DNA of 64,000 bases from an uncultured Planctomycetaceae bacterium (GCA_903858815.1 CAIOKE010000150.1:1-64000); one strand, 5' to 3'. Shown: positions 28,286 to 36,754, counted from the stretch's first letter. Notes: generated by a model from the sequence alone, not told the origin. Program-made: numbers and translations.

Positions 28286-29725
28286 ATGTCACTGTTTCCT
28301 CAGCAGATCTGTCGTCGCAGTTTCCTGCAGACTGGTGGAGTCAGCCTTGGTTCGATGGCCCTTGCAGACCTGCTGCGATCACCGGCTGTGCAGGCCACTG
28401 ATCGTCAACAGGCTCAGGTTCAGAGCTGGAACGGGATTCTTAACCCGCTGAATTCTGCTCCCCGAGCCAAACGCATCATCTGGCTTTATATGGCCGGTGG
28501 CATGACGCACATCGATACCTTTGACAACAAACCCAAACTGGCCGAACTGCATGGCACTCCCATGCCGGAATCGATTACGAAAGGTCAGCAGATTGCCCAG
28601 CTGCAGGGACAGCGACTGACCTGCTTCGCACCTCAGCATCCGTTCCGTCGGTGGGGACAGTCCGGCCAGTCACTGGCTGAAATCTGGCCTCGACTGGGAA
28701 AGCACTGTGCCGACGATATGTGTATCGTTCGATCATTGCACACGGACGCCATCAACCACGATCCAGCCCATACCTTCATGAACACGGGCACGATGACTGC
28801 GGGACGACCCGCCATGGGATCCTGGCTGCTTTACGGACTTGGAGCAGAAACGCAGAGTCTGCCGGGATTTGTCGTGATGGTATCAACCGGTAAGTACGGA
28901 CAACGCCAGCCAATCGCAGCCCGCCAGTGGCACTCCGGTTTCCTCCCGGGACAGTTTCAGGGGGTGGAGTTCCGTGGAACCGGTGATCCCGTACTTTATG
29001 TCAGGAATCCGGCAGGAGTCAGCAAAAACCAGCAGCGCGATGTCGTGGACGCCGTTCAGCAACTGAACAGTATCACCAATCGTCGACTGGATGACCCGGA
29101 AATTGCCACCAGAGTTTCACAGTACGAACTGGCATTTCGGATGCAGACCAGTGTTCCTGAATTGATGGACGTCCGATCCGAACCAGAACACGTCTTTGAG
29201 CTCTATGGTACCAAAGGTGGCGACGGTTCATTCGCCTCCAACTGCCTGCTCGCACGTCGGCTTGCCGAACGTGGCGTACGTTTCATTCAACTGTATCACC
29301 GCGACTGGGACCATCACGGTGCTGTCAAGGAACACTCAGCCGGAACGGCAGCAGAAGTCGACCAGGGCATGGCAGCACTGATCACAGATCTCAAACAACG
29401 AGGCATGCTGGAAGACACGATTATTGTATTCGGATCAGAGTTCGGCCGAACTCCCATGGCCCAGGGCAACGGTCGTGACCACCACCTTGCCGGTTTCACA
29501 ATGTGGTTCGCAGGCGGTGGCTTCAAACCGGGCTTCAGCTACGGTGCGACCGATGAATTCGGCTACCGCGCCGTCGAAAACCGAGTGTCAGTGCATGATG
29601 TGCACGCCACCCTGCTGCATCTCATGGGGATTGATCACACCCGCTTTACCTACAAGTTTCAGGGGCTGGATACCAAATTGACGGGTGTCGAAGAATCCCG
29701 CGTCGTGCCGGAACTACTGGCCTGA
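28286..29725 (+). CDS. DUF1501 protein (Tat-exported, sulfatase/phosphatase fold)
   Basis: A 479-residue protein with a twin-arginine signal (CRRSFLQTGGVSLGS). DUF1501 belongs to the alkaline-phosphatase-like superfamily by fold. Conserved segments here are IWLYMAGGMTHIDTFDNKP, CIVRSLHTDAINHDPAH, FIQLYHRDWDHHG, FGSEFGRTPMAQGNGRDHH and [20 protein letters not shown]. The last two carry His and Asp residues expected at a metal site. Substrate and reaction are not known. It forms the standard pair with the upstream DUF1549/DUF1553 protein and is probably co-transcribed with it (60-bp gap). Confidence 0.92.
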   Translation: MSLFPQQICRRSFLQTGGVSLGSMALADLLRSPAVQATDRQQAQVQSWNGILNPLNSAPRAKRIIWLYMAGGMTHIDTFDNKPKLAELHGTPMPESITKGQQIAQLQGQRLTCFAPQHPFRRWGQSGQSLAEIWPRLGKHCADDMCIVRSLHTDAINHDPAHTFMNTGTMTAGRPAMGSWLLYGLGAETQSLPGFVVMVSTGKYGQRQPIAARQWHSGFLPGQFQGVEFRGTGDPVLYVRNPAGVSKNQQRDVVDAVQQLNSITNRRLDDPEIATRVSQYELAFRMQTSVPELMDVRSEPEHVFELYGTKGGDGSFASNCLLARRLAERGVRFIQLYHRDWDHHGAVKEHSAGTAAEVDQGMAALITDLKQRGMLEDTIIVFGSEFGRTPMAQGNGRDHHLAGFTMWFAGGGFKPGFSYGATDEFGYRAVENRVSVHDVHATLLHLMGIDHTRFTYKFQGLDTKLTGVEESRVVPELLA

Positions 29726-29818
29726 AGCTTCGCTAAAAATCGCTCTGCGTAAAATGCAGCGCGCGGTGTTGCTGTGCCGTCAGAGTGCTGGTGATTCTTC
29801 ACCACCGAAGGACACGGG

Positions 29819-29906
29819 GGTCAGTGGGCAGTGGGCAGTGGGCAGTGGGCAATTCTCAGTGCAGGCGAAGTTCCCCTCGGAGGGCAAGGCTCCTGACGAG
29901 CCGAAG
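29819..29906 (-). repeat. Composite heptamer element, inverted copy
   Basis: Read on the minus strand: CTTCGGCTCGTCAGGAGCC, TTGCCCTCCGAGGGG, GAACTTCGCC, then four exact GGGCAGT-type heptamers (plus-strand GTGGGCA at 29824-29851). Head, spacer and heptamer order match 5331-5467, but the heptamer differs in sequence (GGGCAGT instead of GGTCAGT). Confidence 0.75.
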
Positions 29907-29940
29907 TAAACTGCCCGTGTTCCACTCTCGCTGTTCGCGA

Positions 29941-29972
29941 ACAACTGTAGCCCGAGCATTCCTGCTCGGTCA
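29941..29972 (-). repeat. MITE-like element fragment (right end, inverted)
   Basis: ACAACTGTAGCCCGAGCATT and then CCTGCTCGGTC is the inverted right hairpin of the MITE-like family (CGAGCAGGAATGCTCGGGC with CTACA). The rest of the element is missing. Confidence 0.6.
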
Positions 29973-30215
29973 CCTTGTGCCCACACCTCGCCGCAACGCA
30001 TCGCACGTTTATCGGTCGCTCAGCCATTCCCTCGGCTGATTACCACTCAGCAAAGGACGCCTCGCCATCGTCACCGGGCTAAGGCTCAGCGGTTGCGTTT
30101 TTCCGTGCACGGAAGCAGTGTCCAGTGCGTTTTTCATCAGCCACATCGAACTGCAACCTGCAGCTGCACACATGTTTTTCGTTGATCCCCAGAACCAGTG
30201 ACACAGTCCGCACAT

Positions 30216-30992
30216 TCAGACGCTGGCAGCCCGTTGCTGGATGTCATCAGCTCGCTGCAGCTCCAATGGCTGTACGTCGCGATTCTGCCACTGATCAGCC
30301 ACAGCATCTGCCACTGCTGCAGGTAACCGCTCGGCGAATTGCGCCAGCAGAAAGTCGGGCACAAGGTCCTGCACGCCAGGCAACTCTGCCGCCATGGACG
30401 ACGCCCGCAGCAGGATGCTGCCATGCTGCAGAATCACGCCACGCCGACGACGCTGTGCACTGCCGATCAGCTTGACTCCGCTCCTGTGCACAACATCGTT
30501 GGGGTCCCCACGCAGAAAACACAGAAACGGCTCGGACTGTACCACCGCGTCCGCTGCCACGGTACTCGCCTGCTTTTCTGCCCGACAAGCATCGTGATCG
30601 GCACGCAGTGCTGCTGCTGCACCGCAGTCACCGAGCAACTGAATCAGGGCCCGATGCACCACAGCATACAAACCTGAAGGATTGTGACGCGCAGGATGCT
30701 CCTGCGGCAGAATCACAGAATATGTCAGCTCCTGATCATGCAGAATCGCACCACCACCGGACAGTCGACGCACCATCGGCAGATTCTGAAATGCCACAGG
30801 CACCGGTGACTGACGAGACTGAAAACAACCCAGCGAGACAGTGGGTTCAGACCAGCGATAGATCCGAACAACAGAATGCTGTCGCTCAAGAGCCAGTTCC
30901 AGCAGCGCTTCATCCAGCGCCATGTTGAATGCTCCGCTGTGGGCTGCTGAATCAATCAGCACATCCGCCGGCGGACGGTCTCCGAAACTCAT
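30216..30992 (-). CDS. Lipoate--protein ligase family protein
   Basis: A 258-residue biotin/lipoate A/B ligase-fold protein that would attach lipoate (or octanoate) to the Lys of E2 and GcvH domains. Family segments: FNMALDEALLELAL at the N-terminus, IYRWSEPTVSLGCFQ, VRRLSGGGAILHDQELTYSVI (the RRxSGGGxVxHD motif, about residues 74-86), then the catalytic-Lys stretch SGVKLIGSAQRRRRGVILQHGSILL. It could equally be an octanoyltransferase of the LipM type; the two cannot be told apart here. Its ATG overlaps the stop of the upstream exonuclease gene by four bases (ATGA), so the two are translationally coupled. A lipoylated E2 (SucB) is encoded about 9 kb away. Confidence 0.85.
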   Translation of the reverse strand: MSFGDRPPADVLIDSAAHSGAFNMALDEALLELALERQHSVVRIYRWSEPTVSLGCFQSRQSPVPVAFQNLPMVRRLSGGGAILHDQELTYSVILPQEHPARHNPSGLYAVVHRALIQLLGDCGAAAALRADHDACRAEKQASTVAADAVVQSEPFLCFLRGDPNDVVHRSGVKLIGSAQRRRRGVILQHGSILLRASSMAAELPGVQDLVPDFLLAQFAERLPAAVADAVADQWQNRDVQPLELQRADDIQQRAASV

Positions 30993-31813
30993 CTTTCCGA
31001 CCCCGATCCAACCAGTGCGACTGCAGAACTACCACCAGTATCAGGCCAGTCAAGCTCGATGGTGACCGGAGCATGATCGCTGACATCCATTGCCGCCTCA
31101 CGATGGATTGTCGCCGTACGAAAGTATGGACGAACAGCAGCATTACACATCAGATAGTCGATTCGCCACCCCCGATCCAGCTCCCGAGCCCGGCCGCGAT
31201 TGGACCACCACGAATAAGGACCGTCACACTCACCGTGATACTCACGAACCAGATCATGCCAGCCCGATTTCAGCAGCTTTCCAAACCATTCTCGCTCATG
31301 CGGCAGAAATCCCGATGTCTGCTCATTCGACTTCGCATGGAAAATGTCACGCTCTGTATGCGCAACGTTGATGTCCCCACCAAAAATCAATGGCACACCG
31401 GATCGTCGCCGGTCCGTCCACAGACGAAAACGCTTCAACCACTCATCCTTGACCTGCTGACGCGCCGGACCAGATGAACCCGATGGCAGATAGACACAAA
31501 CAACCTCCAACCCGCACACACTCACCTCAATCAGACGCCCCTCATCGTCAGGTCGCCGAACTGATAGACGGGTTCCTCGCAGCTGCATGGGGTGACGAGA
31601 CCAGATCGCAGTACCCGAATAACCCGGACGAACAGCAGGATTCCAGATCACATGCCACCCAGACGGATTCCGAACCTCATCAGGCAGCTGCTCTGGAAAA
31701 GCCCGCACTTCCTGCAAAAGCAATACATCCGGATTAATCAGCTCAAGATGGCGGAAAAAACCCTTACGCAAAGCAGCCCGCATTCCATTCACGTTCCACG
31801 TCGTCAGTTTCAT
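30989..31813 (-). CDS. xth: Exodeoxyribonuclease III
   Basis: About 274 residues from ATG 31813, chosen because the product then begins MKLTTWNVNGMRAALRKGF, the standard exonuclease III N-terminus, with AGGA ten bases upstream. The enzyme is an AP endonuclease and 3'-5' exonuclease in base-excision repair. Metal and catalytic motifs are all visible: NVNGMRA (Asn), LLLQEVRA (Glu), GGDINVAHTERDI (Asp and Asn), RIDYLMCN and VSDHAPVTIELD (Asp-His at the C-terminus). The ATGA overlap with the lipoate ligase gene is unusual in function but fixed by sequence. Confidence 0.93.
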   Translation of the reverse strand: MKLTTWNVNGMRAALRKGFFRHLELINPDVLLLQEVRAFPEQLPDEVRNPSGWHVIWNPAVRPGYSGTAIWSRHPMQLRGTRLSVRRPDDEGRLIEVSVCGLEVVCVYLPSGSSGPARQQVKDEWLKRFRLWTDRRRSGVPLIFGGDINVAHTERDIFHAKSNEQTSGFLPHEREWFGKLLKSGWHDLVREYHGECDGPYSWWSNRGRARELDRGWRIDYLMCNAAVRPYFRTATIHREAAMDVSDHAPVTIELDWPDTGGSSAVALVGSGSER

Positions 31814-32210
31814 CAATGAAACATCCTGCTGGCCAAACACCCACCACCGAAACTTGGTGCACCACACTAACCAAATCCCAAAATCTCTGTCGTACGCAAT
31901 TCTCAGTCAGCAACAAATTCCCCGGTTTTTCAATAAACACAACCCAAACCGCTGGTAAACGCCCATTTACAGCACAGGAAAACTGGACAAAAGAACAGAA
32001 AAACAAAGAGCTGGCAGGCTGAACATTCTGCAAATACTGAAAAACATGCCCTGTTTACATAACTTTACAAGATTGGCTGTTGAATTCCCCCCTTTTCCTT
32101 GCCAAGAATGGGATCGCTGGTGAACCCAAACCACCCGAACCACCCTGTTCTCCTGAATCCCGTCAGGCCGAACAGACAACTCTTACTACCTGCATTTGCA
32201 GAACCCAAAC
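31814..32210. other. AT-richer divergent spacer
   Basis: About 400 bp between the divergent exonuclease gene and the first Gly-rich secreted-protein gene. It is clearly more A/T-rich than its surroundings (for example the stretch 31911-32060). No repeat of the two families described elsewhere, no RNA gene and no distinct promoter could be identified by eye. Confidence 0.4.
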
Positions 32211-33530
32211 ATGACTAAAACTGTCGCTGCTTCGGCCACTCGACATCCACTGCTCTCGCTTTCCTGCGTTGCAGCACTGCTGACAGCCCATCACTCTGTC
32301 TCACTGGCAGACGAACCGCAGGTTCAGAATTCTGTAATCGCTGTCGCAGATGCCGCCACGGAACCTCTGGCCACACGACCAGTTTCCGCTCGGCTCGGCC
32401 AACCACGGCTCGTCCGCCCGGTGCTGCAGCCTGTTCAACCTCCTTCACGCATCCGGCGCCTTGCCCCCGAGGAAATCCTTAAGGACCGCACTCACAACAT
32501 CGTGCTCAACAAAGATGGCGCCATGTCCGGCCGACTGTACTCCATCAGCCCGGAAGGCCTTGTCCCAGCGGCTGATATGCAGGTCCGCTTATTGACCGGT
32601 GGTGGAAAAGTGGCCGAAACAACCACCGATGCCACAGGACTATTCTCCATCAGTGGCCTGACGCCTGACGTCGGGGGCATCTTTGCCTCAGGCGCTGCCG
32701 GGATCGTGACCTACGGAGTGCAATTCGTTGCTGAATCCCCGCAGAATCCTGCTGACAAGGAAATCGATATCGAGTCTGCCGTTGTTCCAGCGGCCAACGT
32801 CAATCTGATGAGAAAGCTCTTTAAGTCAGACATCGGTACTCGTGACCTGCGATTCAATACCACAGCTACACCGGACGACGAGGCGTTCCCGGCGGGTAGC
32901 GGTCCCGCATCCACCAGCATGATCTACGATACGGTCCAACTGGCAGCAGACGGGCGTCTCTACGGACAGGTCAATCTGCATGACGAACGCACTGGACGCT
33001 TTCGCGAAGTGTTATCAATGCGAGTACATTTCCTGCAGGATGGCGAGAAAAAAGGGTCAGCTCGCGTTTCCCCGAATGGATCGTTCTCCGTTCCCGATCT
33101 CAAGCCCGGAATTTATGGGCTGGTTGGGGTAGGCCGCGATGGTGTCTTCGGAATTGGAATTGAAGTCGTTGCTTTCCGTGCTGCGGCACTCAACCCGGAC
33201 GGCAGCTTTGTTCCTGTTCGTCTCGTGCTCGATCCAGGCTTGTCAGTCAGTTCGCTGGGCCCTGCCCATCTGAACTCAGAAAACCTGACTTCATTCATGG
33301 GTAGTGGTCAGACAACTGACTCCACCTCCCCCACAAATACCCCCGCAACACCAGGTGCAGCCGCAGCAGGTTCGGCAGGAACTGCCCCCGGTGGTGCTGG
33401 CGGTGGTGCTGGCGGTGGTGGTGGCGGTGGCGGTGGCGGTGGCGGACTGGGACTGCTGCTCGGAGGCGCCGCCCTCGGAGGTCTGGGGGGCATCATCCTG
33501 GAAGGTGACCCAGCCACTCCGGACGGCTGA
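32211..33530 (+). CDS. Secreted protein with Gly-rich C-terminal tail, paralogue A
   Basis: About 439 residues starting MTKTVAASATRHPLLSLSC, with a signal peptide (cleavage probably near SLADEP). A 15-bp longer start (32196) would add five residues. Two beta-rich segments resemble carboxypeptidase-regulatory-like repeats: about residues 108-160 (GRLYSISPEGLVPAADMQVR) and 247-330 (LYGQVNLHDERTGRFREVLS, FSVPDLKPGIYGLVGVGRDG). From about residue 365 the chain becomes Thr/Pro/Ala-rich, then a run of Gly (12 in a row), a hydrophobic Gly-zipper (LGLLLGGAALGGLGGIIL) and the end EGDPATPDG. The whole layout repeats in the gene at 34619. Function is unknown; a surface or membrane-embedded tail is inferred. 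Confidence 0.75.
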   Translation: MTKTVAASATRHPLLSLSCVAALLTAHHSVSLADEPQVQNSVIAVADAATEPLATRPVSARLGQPRLVRPVLQPVQPPSRIRRLAPEEILKDRTHNIVLNKDGAMSGRLYSISPEGLVPAADMQVRLLTGGGKVAETTTDATGLFSISGLTPDVGGIFASGAAGIVTYGVQFVAESPQNPADKEIDIESAVVPAANVNLMRKLFKSDIGTRDLRFNTTATPDDEAFPAGSGPASTSMIYDTVQLAADGRLYGQVNLHDERTGRFREVLSMRVHFLQDGEKKGSARVSPNGSFSVPDLKPGIYGLVGVGRDGVFGIGIEVVAFRAAALNPDGSFVPVRLVLDPGLSVSSLGPAHLNSENLTSFMGSGQTTDSTSPTNTPATPGAAAAGSAGTAPGGAGGGAGGGGGGGGGGGGLGLLLGGAALGGLGGIILEGDPATPDG

Positions 33531-33650
33531 TCCACAACATCAGCTTCCCGTAGCAGACTTCCACTCTGCAACAGGTTCCAGGCCCCTCCGCCGAAGCCAT
33601 TTTCAGGGAAGCAAAGAAACGGACATTGCTGATGAAAGTCAGTGATCCAC

Positions 33651-33676
33651 ACGGCCCGCAAGGGCCGTATTTTTTG
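33651..33676 (+). terminator. Intrinsic terminator downstream of paralogue A
   Basis: ACGGCCC (33651-33657), loop GCAA, GGGCCGT (33662-33668), then ATTTTTTG. It is 120 bp past the stop codon; the GNRA-type loop and T-run make a convincing terminator. Confidence 0.8.
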
Positions 33677-33841
33677 ATCCACGCGAAAACATCCGCAAGG
33701 GTGCAGGTTGCAGGTCGATGGGGTTGGCAAAAAACGCACTGGATACCGCTTCGGTGCCATGAAAAACACAACCGCTCAGACGCAAACCACAACACCCGCC
33801 AACTGACGCGAACGGCTCGCCTGTACAGCCGGGGGACCCTG

Positions 33842-33868
33842 CGGCTCGGCGGGAGCCTCGCCCTCCCA
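33842..33868 (+). repeat. Composite element head only
   Basis: CGGCTCGGCGGGAGCCTCGC followed by CCTCCC matches the head block at 5331-5360 but lacks the GAACTTC spacer and the heptamer tract. Confidence 0.7.
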
Positions 33869-34020
33869 AACGGGGTGGTCGCGCCCTCGGGAGGGCCATT
33901 TTGCACGCCGGTGTCCAAAAGACTTCCTCATACCGCGCGCCACATTTGACTTTGAGCCGTAATTCTTTTGATCAACACGAAACACCTCGCCCTAACCCCC
34001 AAAAAAATGAGGGCTTTCCA

Positions 34021-34079
34021 GGATCACAGGAAGTTCGTGCCCGAGCTTAAGCCCAGACGGCCCATTCTTGTCCTCGGCG
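34021..34079 (-). repeat. MITE-like element fragment (left end, inverted)
   Basis: Read on the minus strand it gives GCCGAGGACAAGAATGGGCC, GTCTGGGCTTAAGC and TCGGGCACGAACTTCC. This matches the left half of the full copies (ACAAAA, GTCTGGGCTTTAGCCCGGGC, ACGAACTTC). The right hairpin is missing. Confidence 0.6.
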
Positions 34080-34445
34080 GTCTCCCTGCACGAAACACCG
34101 GCTGACAGCCGGTGGGCCCGGGGCGGAGCCTGCAACCATCGGCGTCAACGCCACTTGCGCTCAGCCCCGGAACTCGCTGCGCGAATCGGCACATCCGTTA
34201 AAGGCCCGAAAACCTGCCCGCGACAGGCCGATTCTGTCCAAAGTGCTCCAAAAAAAAACGGCGGCGGCCGTGTCACGTGCCAGATTCGATGTTCAGTCCC
34301 TTGAACAGACCGCCGCAGACGTTGCGCCCATCATACCGGCCAACTCGAAGGATTCGTTTCACGGTGACTGCACTCGACGTTGCTTTTCTTCCACGCTGAC
34401 TCACCTCCAATAAAGGCAGCCTGGGCGCAATAGGCAATACAGAGA

Positions 34446-34483
34446 GCACTGAAACAATGGGTGTTGCACGCTGTTTCAGGTGC
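34446..34483 (+). promoter_or_regulatory. Stem-loop in the leader region of paralogue B
   Basis: GCACTGAAACA (34446-34456) pairs with TGTTTCAGGTGC (34472-34483) apart from one bulged G. It lies about 135 bp upstream of the paralogue B start. It could be an mRNA leader structure or an operator; no counterpart is seen upstream of paralogue A. Confidence 0.3.
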
Positions 34484-34618
34484 TTAACAGAGTTCGTATT
34501 GATCTAAATGGCGAATCCCGCCAAGAATGAGACCGTCCGGCAGACAAACGTCACCGGGCCGATGGATGGAGTCACAGGTGCCCCCTGTAACCCAGACTTT
34601 TTTCGATGGGAAATGAAC

Positions 34619-35944
34619 ATGACCTTTCGCTCGCCATTCGGAACTGCCTGTCTCTCAGGCCTCGCTGGTTTGGCAATCGCCTGTACGGGTGTTCTGGCAG
34701 ACGAACCTGCCGGACCGCGGCTGGCCACGACGCTCAGCGAAACAGGGGAACTGCCACCACCAGCGAATCCTGACGAAACTGGGATATCTGCCGATCCAGG
34801 ACTAACTGCACGACTTGGGCAACCACGTCCAGTGCGTGCCGTCCCACGACGGTTACAGCCCCCATCTGGTGTCAAGCTGCTGCCGCCGGAAGAAATTCTG
34901 AAGAATCGCTCGCACGATATCGTGCTCGATGCTGATGGCGCCTTTGTCGGGCGGATGTATTCAATCACTCCCGATGGGCTTCTGCCAGCGCGCGGCATGA
35001 GTGTTCGACTGCTGACCGATGGTGGCACAGCGGCAGAAACGACGACAGACGAAACGGGGTTGTTCAAGGTTTCCGGCCTGCCACAGCAGGCCGATGTTGG
35101 TGGCATCTTCGCCTCCGGCCCGGCTGGAATTGTCGTTTATGGGGTTCGCATGGTGCCAGCCTCTGTGGAATTCCCGGCTGATCGTGAGGTCGACGTGGAA
35201 TCTGCCGTGGTTCAGGTCGTGGACTCGCCTCTGGCACAGCAGCTGATTCGCGGTGGAATCGGTACTCGGGACCTGCGGTTTAACGGGCCGGTAACCGCAC
35301 TGGACGAGAAATTCCCCTATGGCGAAGGTCCGATCGCGACCAGCATTGCCCATGACAGTGTGCAGATTGCAGCAGACGGAAAAGTTTATGGGCAGGTGAA
35401 CCTGCTGGATGAACGCACCGGCCGAATCCGCGAAGTGCTGTCGATGCGAGTGTATTTCCTGCGAGATGGCGTGGAAATGGGCTCGGCACGAGTCGCCCCG
35501 AACGGCGCATTCAATGTGCCGGGGCTGCAACCCGGAATTCACGCTCTGGTGGGCGTCGGTCGTGACGGCGTTTTTGCAATTGGCGTTGAAGTCCTGCCGT
35601 TCAAAGCCGCAGCGATGAATGGTGCGGCAGGCTTTGTGCCGGTACGGCTGATGCTCTCCACGGAAATTGCTGTCGCTCCTGTGGGTGCTGCGAACATAAA
35701 TGCAGAAAATTTCGGCGATTTCTTCGATGCGACCATCGCCGAGTTGGCCGAGCCAATGGGACCGACCGCCGCTGCTGCCGCTGCTGCCCCTGCCGCCGGA
35801 CCTGGTGTCGCTGGAACCGGTGGTGCCGCAGGTGGCGGAACTGGCGGTGGCGGACTGCTGGGGCCGCTACTGATCGGCGGTGCAATCGGTGGGATTGGTG
35901 GAGCAATTATCGCTGAAGGCGACCCTGCGACTCCCAGCAAGTAA
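34619..35944 (+). CDS. Secreted protein with Gly-rich C-terminal tail, paralogue B
   Basis: About 441 residues from ATG 34619 (MTFRSPFGTACLSGLAGLAI). This start is favoured by GATGGGAA eight bases upstream; an ATG at 34613 is also possible. It is clearly homologous to paralogue A along its length. Shared blocks: ARLGQPRPVRAVPRRLQPPS, PPEEILKNRSHDIVLDADGA, MYSITPDGLLPARGMSVRLL, GIGTRDLRFN, VYGQVNLLDERTGRIREVLS and MRVYFLRDG. Both end in a Gly-rich hydrophobic stretch (here GGGGLLGPLLIGGAIGGIGG) and EGDPATP. Two beta-rich carboxypeptidase-regulatory-like segments are visible. The function is unknown. A strong terminator follows 30 bp after the stop. Confidence 0.75.
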   Translation: MTFRSPFGTACLSGLAGLAIACTGVLADEPAGPRLATTLSETGELPPPANPDETGISADPGLTARLGQPRPVRAVPRRLQPPSGVKLLPPEEILKNRSHDIVLDADGAFVGRMYSITPDGLLPARGMSVRLLTDGGTAAETTTDETGLFKVSGLPQQADVGGIFASGPAGIVVYGVRMVPASVEFPADREVDVESAVVQVVDSPLAQQLIRGGIGTRDLRFNGPVTALDEKFPYGEGPIATSIAHDSVQIAADGKVYGQVNLLDERTGRIREVLSMRVYFLRDGVEMGSARVAPNGAFNVPGLQPGIHALVGVGRDGVFAIGVEVLPFKAAAMNGAAGFVPVRLMLSTEIAVAPVGAANINAENFGDFFDATIAELAEPMGPTAAAAAAAPAAGPGVAGTGGAAGGGTGGGGLLGPLLIGGAIGGIGGAIIAEGDPATPSK

Positions 35945-35974
35945 ACTCCCAGGCTCCCCCGCAGAAACGAACTC

Positions 35975-36005
35975 GCCCCGCGATCCAGAGTCGCGGGGCT
36001 TTTTT
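35975..36005 (+). terminator. Intrinsic terminator after paralogue B
   Basis: GCCCCGCGA (35975-35983) and TCGCGGGGC (35991-35999) form a perfect 9-bp stem with a 7-base loop, followed at once by a T-run (36000-36005). A MITE-like element end begins directly after the T-run. Confidence 0.92.
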
Positions 36006-36067
36006 ATGACGCCGAGGACAAAAAGGTAGCCCGAGCATTCCTGCTGGGCCCCTTACTGCAAAAACAC
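36006..36067 (-). repeat. MITE-like element fragment (right end, inverted) abutting a terminator
   Basis: Starts ATGACGCCGAGGACAAAAAG and continues GTAGCCCGAGCATTCCTGC, then TGGGCCCCTTACTGCAAAAA. Read in reverse it is the right half of copies 1-3 (GGGGCC, AGCAGGAATGCTCGGGC, ttTTGTCCTCGGCGTCAT). The left half is lost. The element's outer end touches the last T of the terminator. Confidence 0.7.
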
Positions 36068-36130
36068 GATGTTTTTCAATGAGCTGGAGTCGATTTGACG
36101 GCCTCCACCGACTTTTGTCCCTCGAGTCTT

Positions 36131-36667
36131 TTATGCGCCTGGCGGTCGATAACTGAGACAGACTTCAGGAACCGTCTCGACGCGTGGTCCCCCGATCAGT
36201 TCGATGCACCATGGGACGGCCGGCATCACAGCTCCCAGACACTCACGAATCGCCCGTGGTTGCCCCGGCAGGTTGATAATCAACGATTTATCTCGAATTC
36301 CCGCCGTCTGGCGACTCAGAATCGCTGTGGGAACCTTTTCCAGCGAGACTTTACGCATCAGTTCTCCAAAACCCGGCAACATTTTCTCGCACACATCGCC
36401 GGTCGCTTCGGGCGTCACGTCTCGAACTGCCGGACCGGTGCCGCCGGTCGTCACTATCAGACTACAGTGAAATTCGTCAGCCAACTTCCTTAGTTCCTGA
36501 GCGATCAGATGCCGATCATCAGAGACGATTCGAGCGACGGGCGCCCAGGGACTGCTCAAAAGTTCAGATAAATACGTCTGAATTGCTGGGCCACCGCGGT
36601 CTTCGTAATCACCTCGACTGGCCCGGTCGGAAACCGTAAGGATACCGATGATGACTGGCTGGGACAT
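36131..36667 (-). CDS. mog: Molybdopterin adenylyltransferase (Mog/MoaB family)
   Basis: A 178-residue protein of the MoaB/Mog family, which adenylates molybdopterin before metal insertion in molybdenum-cofactor synthesis. Signature segments are IGILTVSDRASRGDYEDRGG at the N-terminus, SLIVTTGGTGPAVRDVTPEA (the TGGTG..RDxTPEA motif, about residues 70-88) and SLIINLPGQPRAIRECL. The extra length and DRGGPAIQTYL fit Mog more than MoaB, but the two cannot be fully separated. No other moa or moe gene is nearby. It faces sucA across a 226-bp spacer. Confidence 0.85.
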   Translation of the reverse strand: MSQPVIIGILTVSDRASRGDYEDRGGPAIQTYLSELLSSPWAPVARIVSDDRHLIAQELRKLADEFHCSLIVTTGGTGPAVRDVTPEATGDVCEKMLPGFGELMRKVSLEKVPTAILSRQTAGIRDKSLIINLPGQPRAIRECLGAVMPAVPWCIELIGGPRVETVPEVCLSYRPPGA

Positions 36668-36754
36668 ACTGAGTTCTGACTTTCAGAAAGCGGTCCTGAA
36701 AACTGTTTCTGCGAAGGAATTGGTCTGAAGAACGCCTGATTTTGTTTCCCAATG

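Larger units (their letters stand above)
29726..30215. other. Spacer filled with interspersed repeats
   Basis: About 490 bp between the convergent DUF1501 and lipoate ligase genes. It holds an inverted copy of the composite heptamer element (29819-29906), then a fragment of the MITE-like element (29941-29972). A 68-codon minus-strand ORF (30009-30215) starts directly after the lipoate ligase stop, but its product has no recognisable domain. I see no RNA gene. Confidence 0.5.
33531..34618. other. Long spacer between the two paralogues
   Basis: About 1.1 kb without a supported gene. It contains, in order, a probable terminator (33651-33675), a composite-element head (33842-33868), a short palindrome GCCCTCGGGAGGGC near 33882, a left-end fragment of the MITE-like element (34021-34079), a palindrome ACCGGCTGACAGCCGGT (about 34097-34113) and a hairpin (34446-34483). 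Short ORFs in it are repeat-derived. Confidence 0.5.

Noticed and set aside
28286-29725. DUF1501 as a sulfatase
   Set aside because: The fold is related, but the sulfatase C-x-P-x-R motif needed for the formylglycine residue is absent.
30009-30215. 68-codon minus-strand ORF (Cys/Trp-rich start) directly after the lipoate ligase stop
   Set aside because: The junction TGAATG looks like coupling, but the product has no family resemblance and runs into repeat-bearing DNA. It might be real, but nothing in the sequence supports it beyond position.
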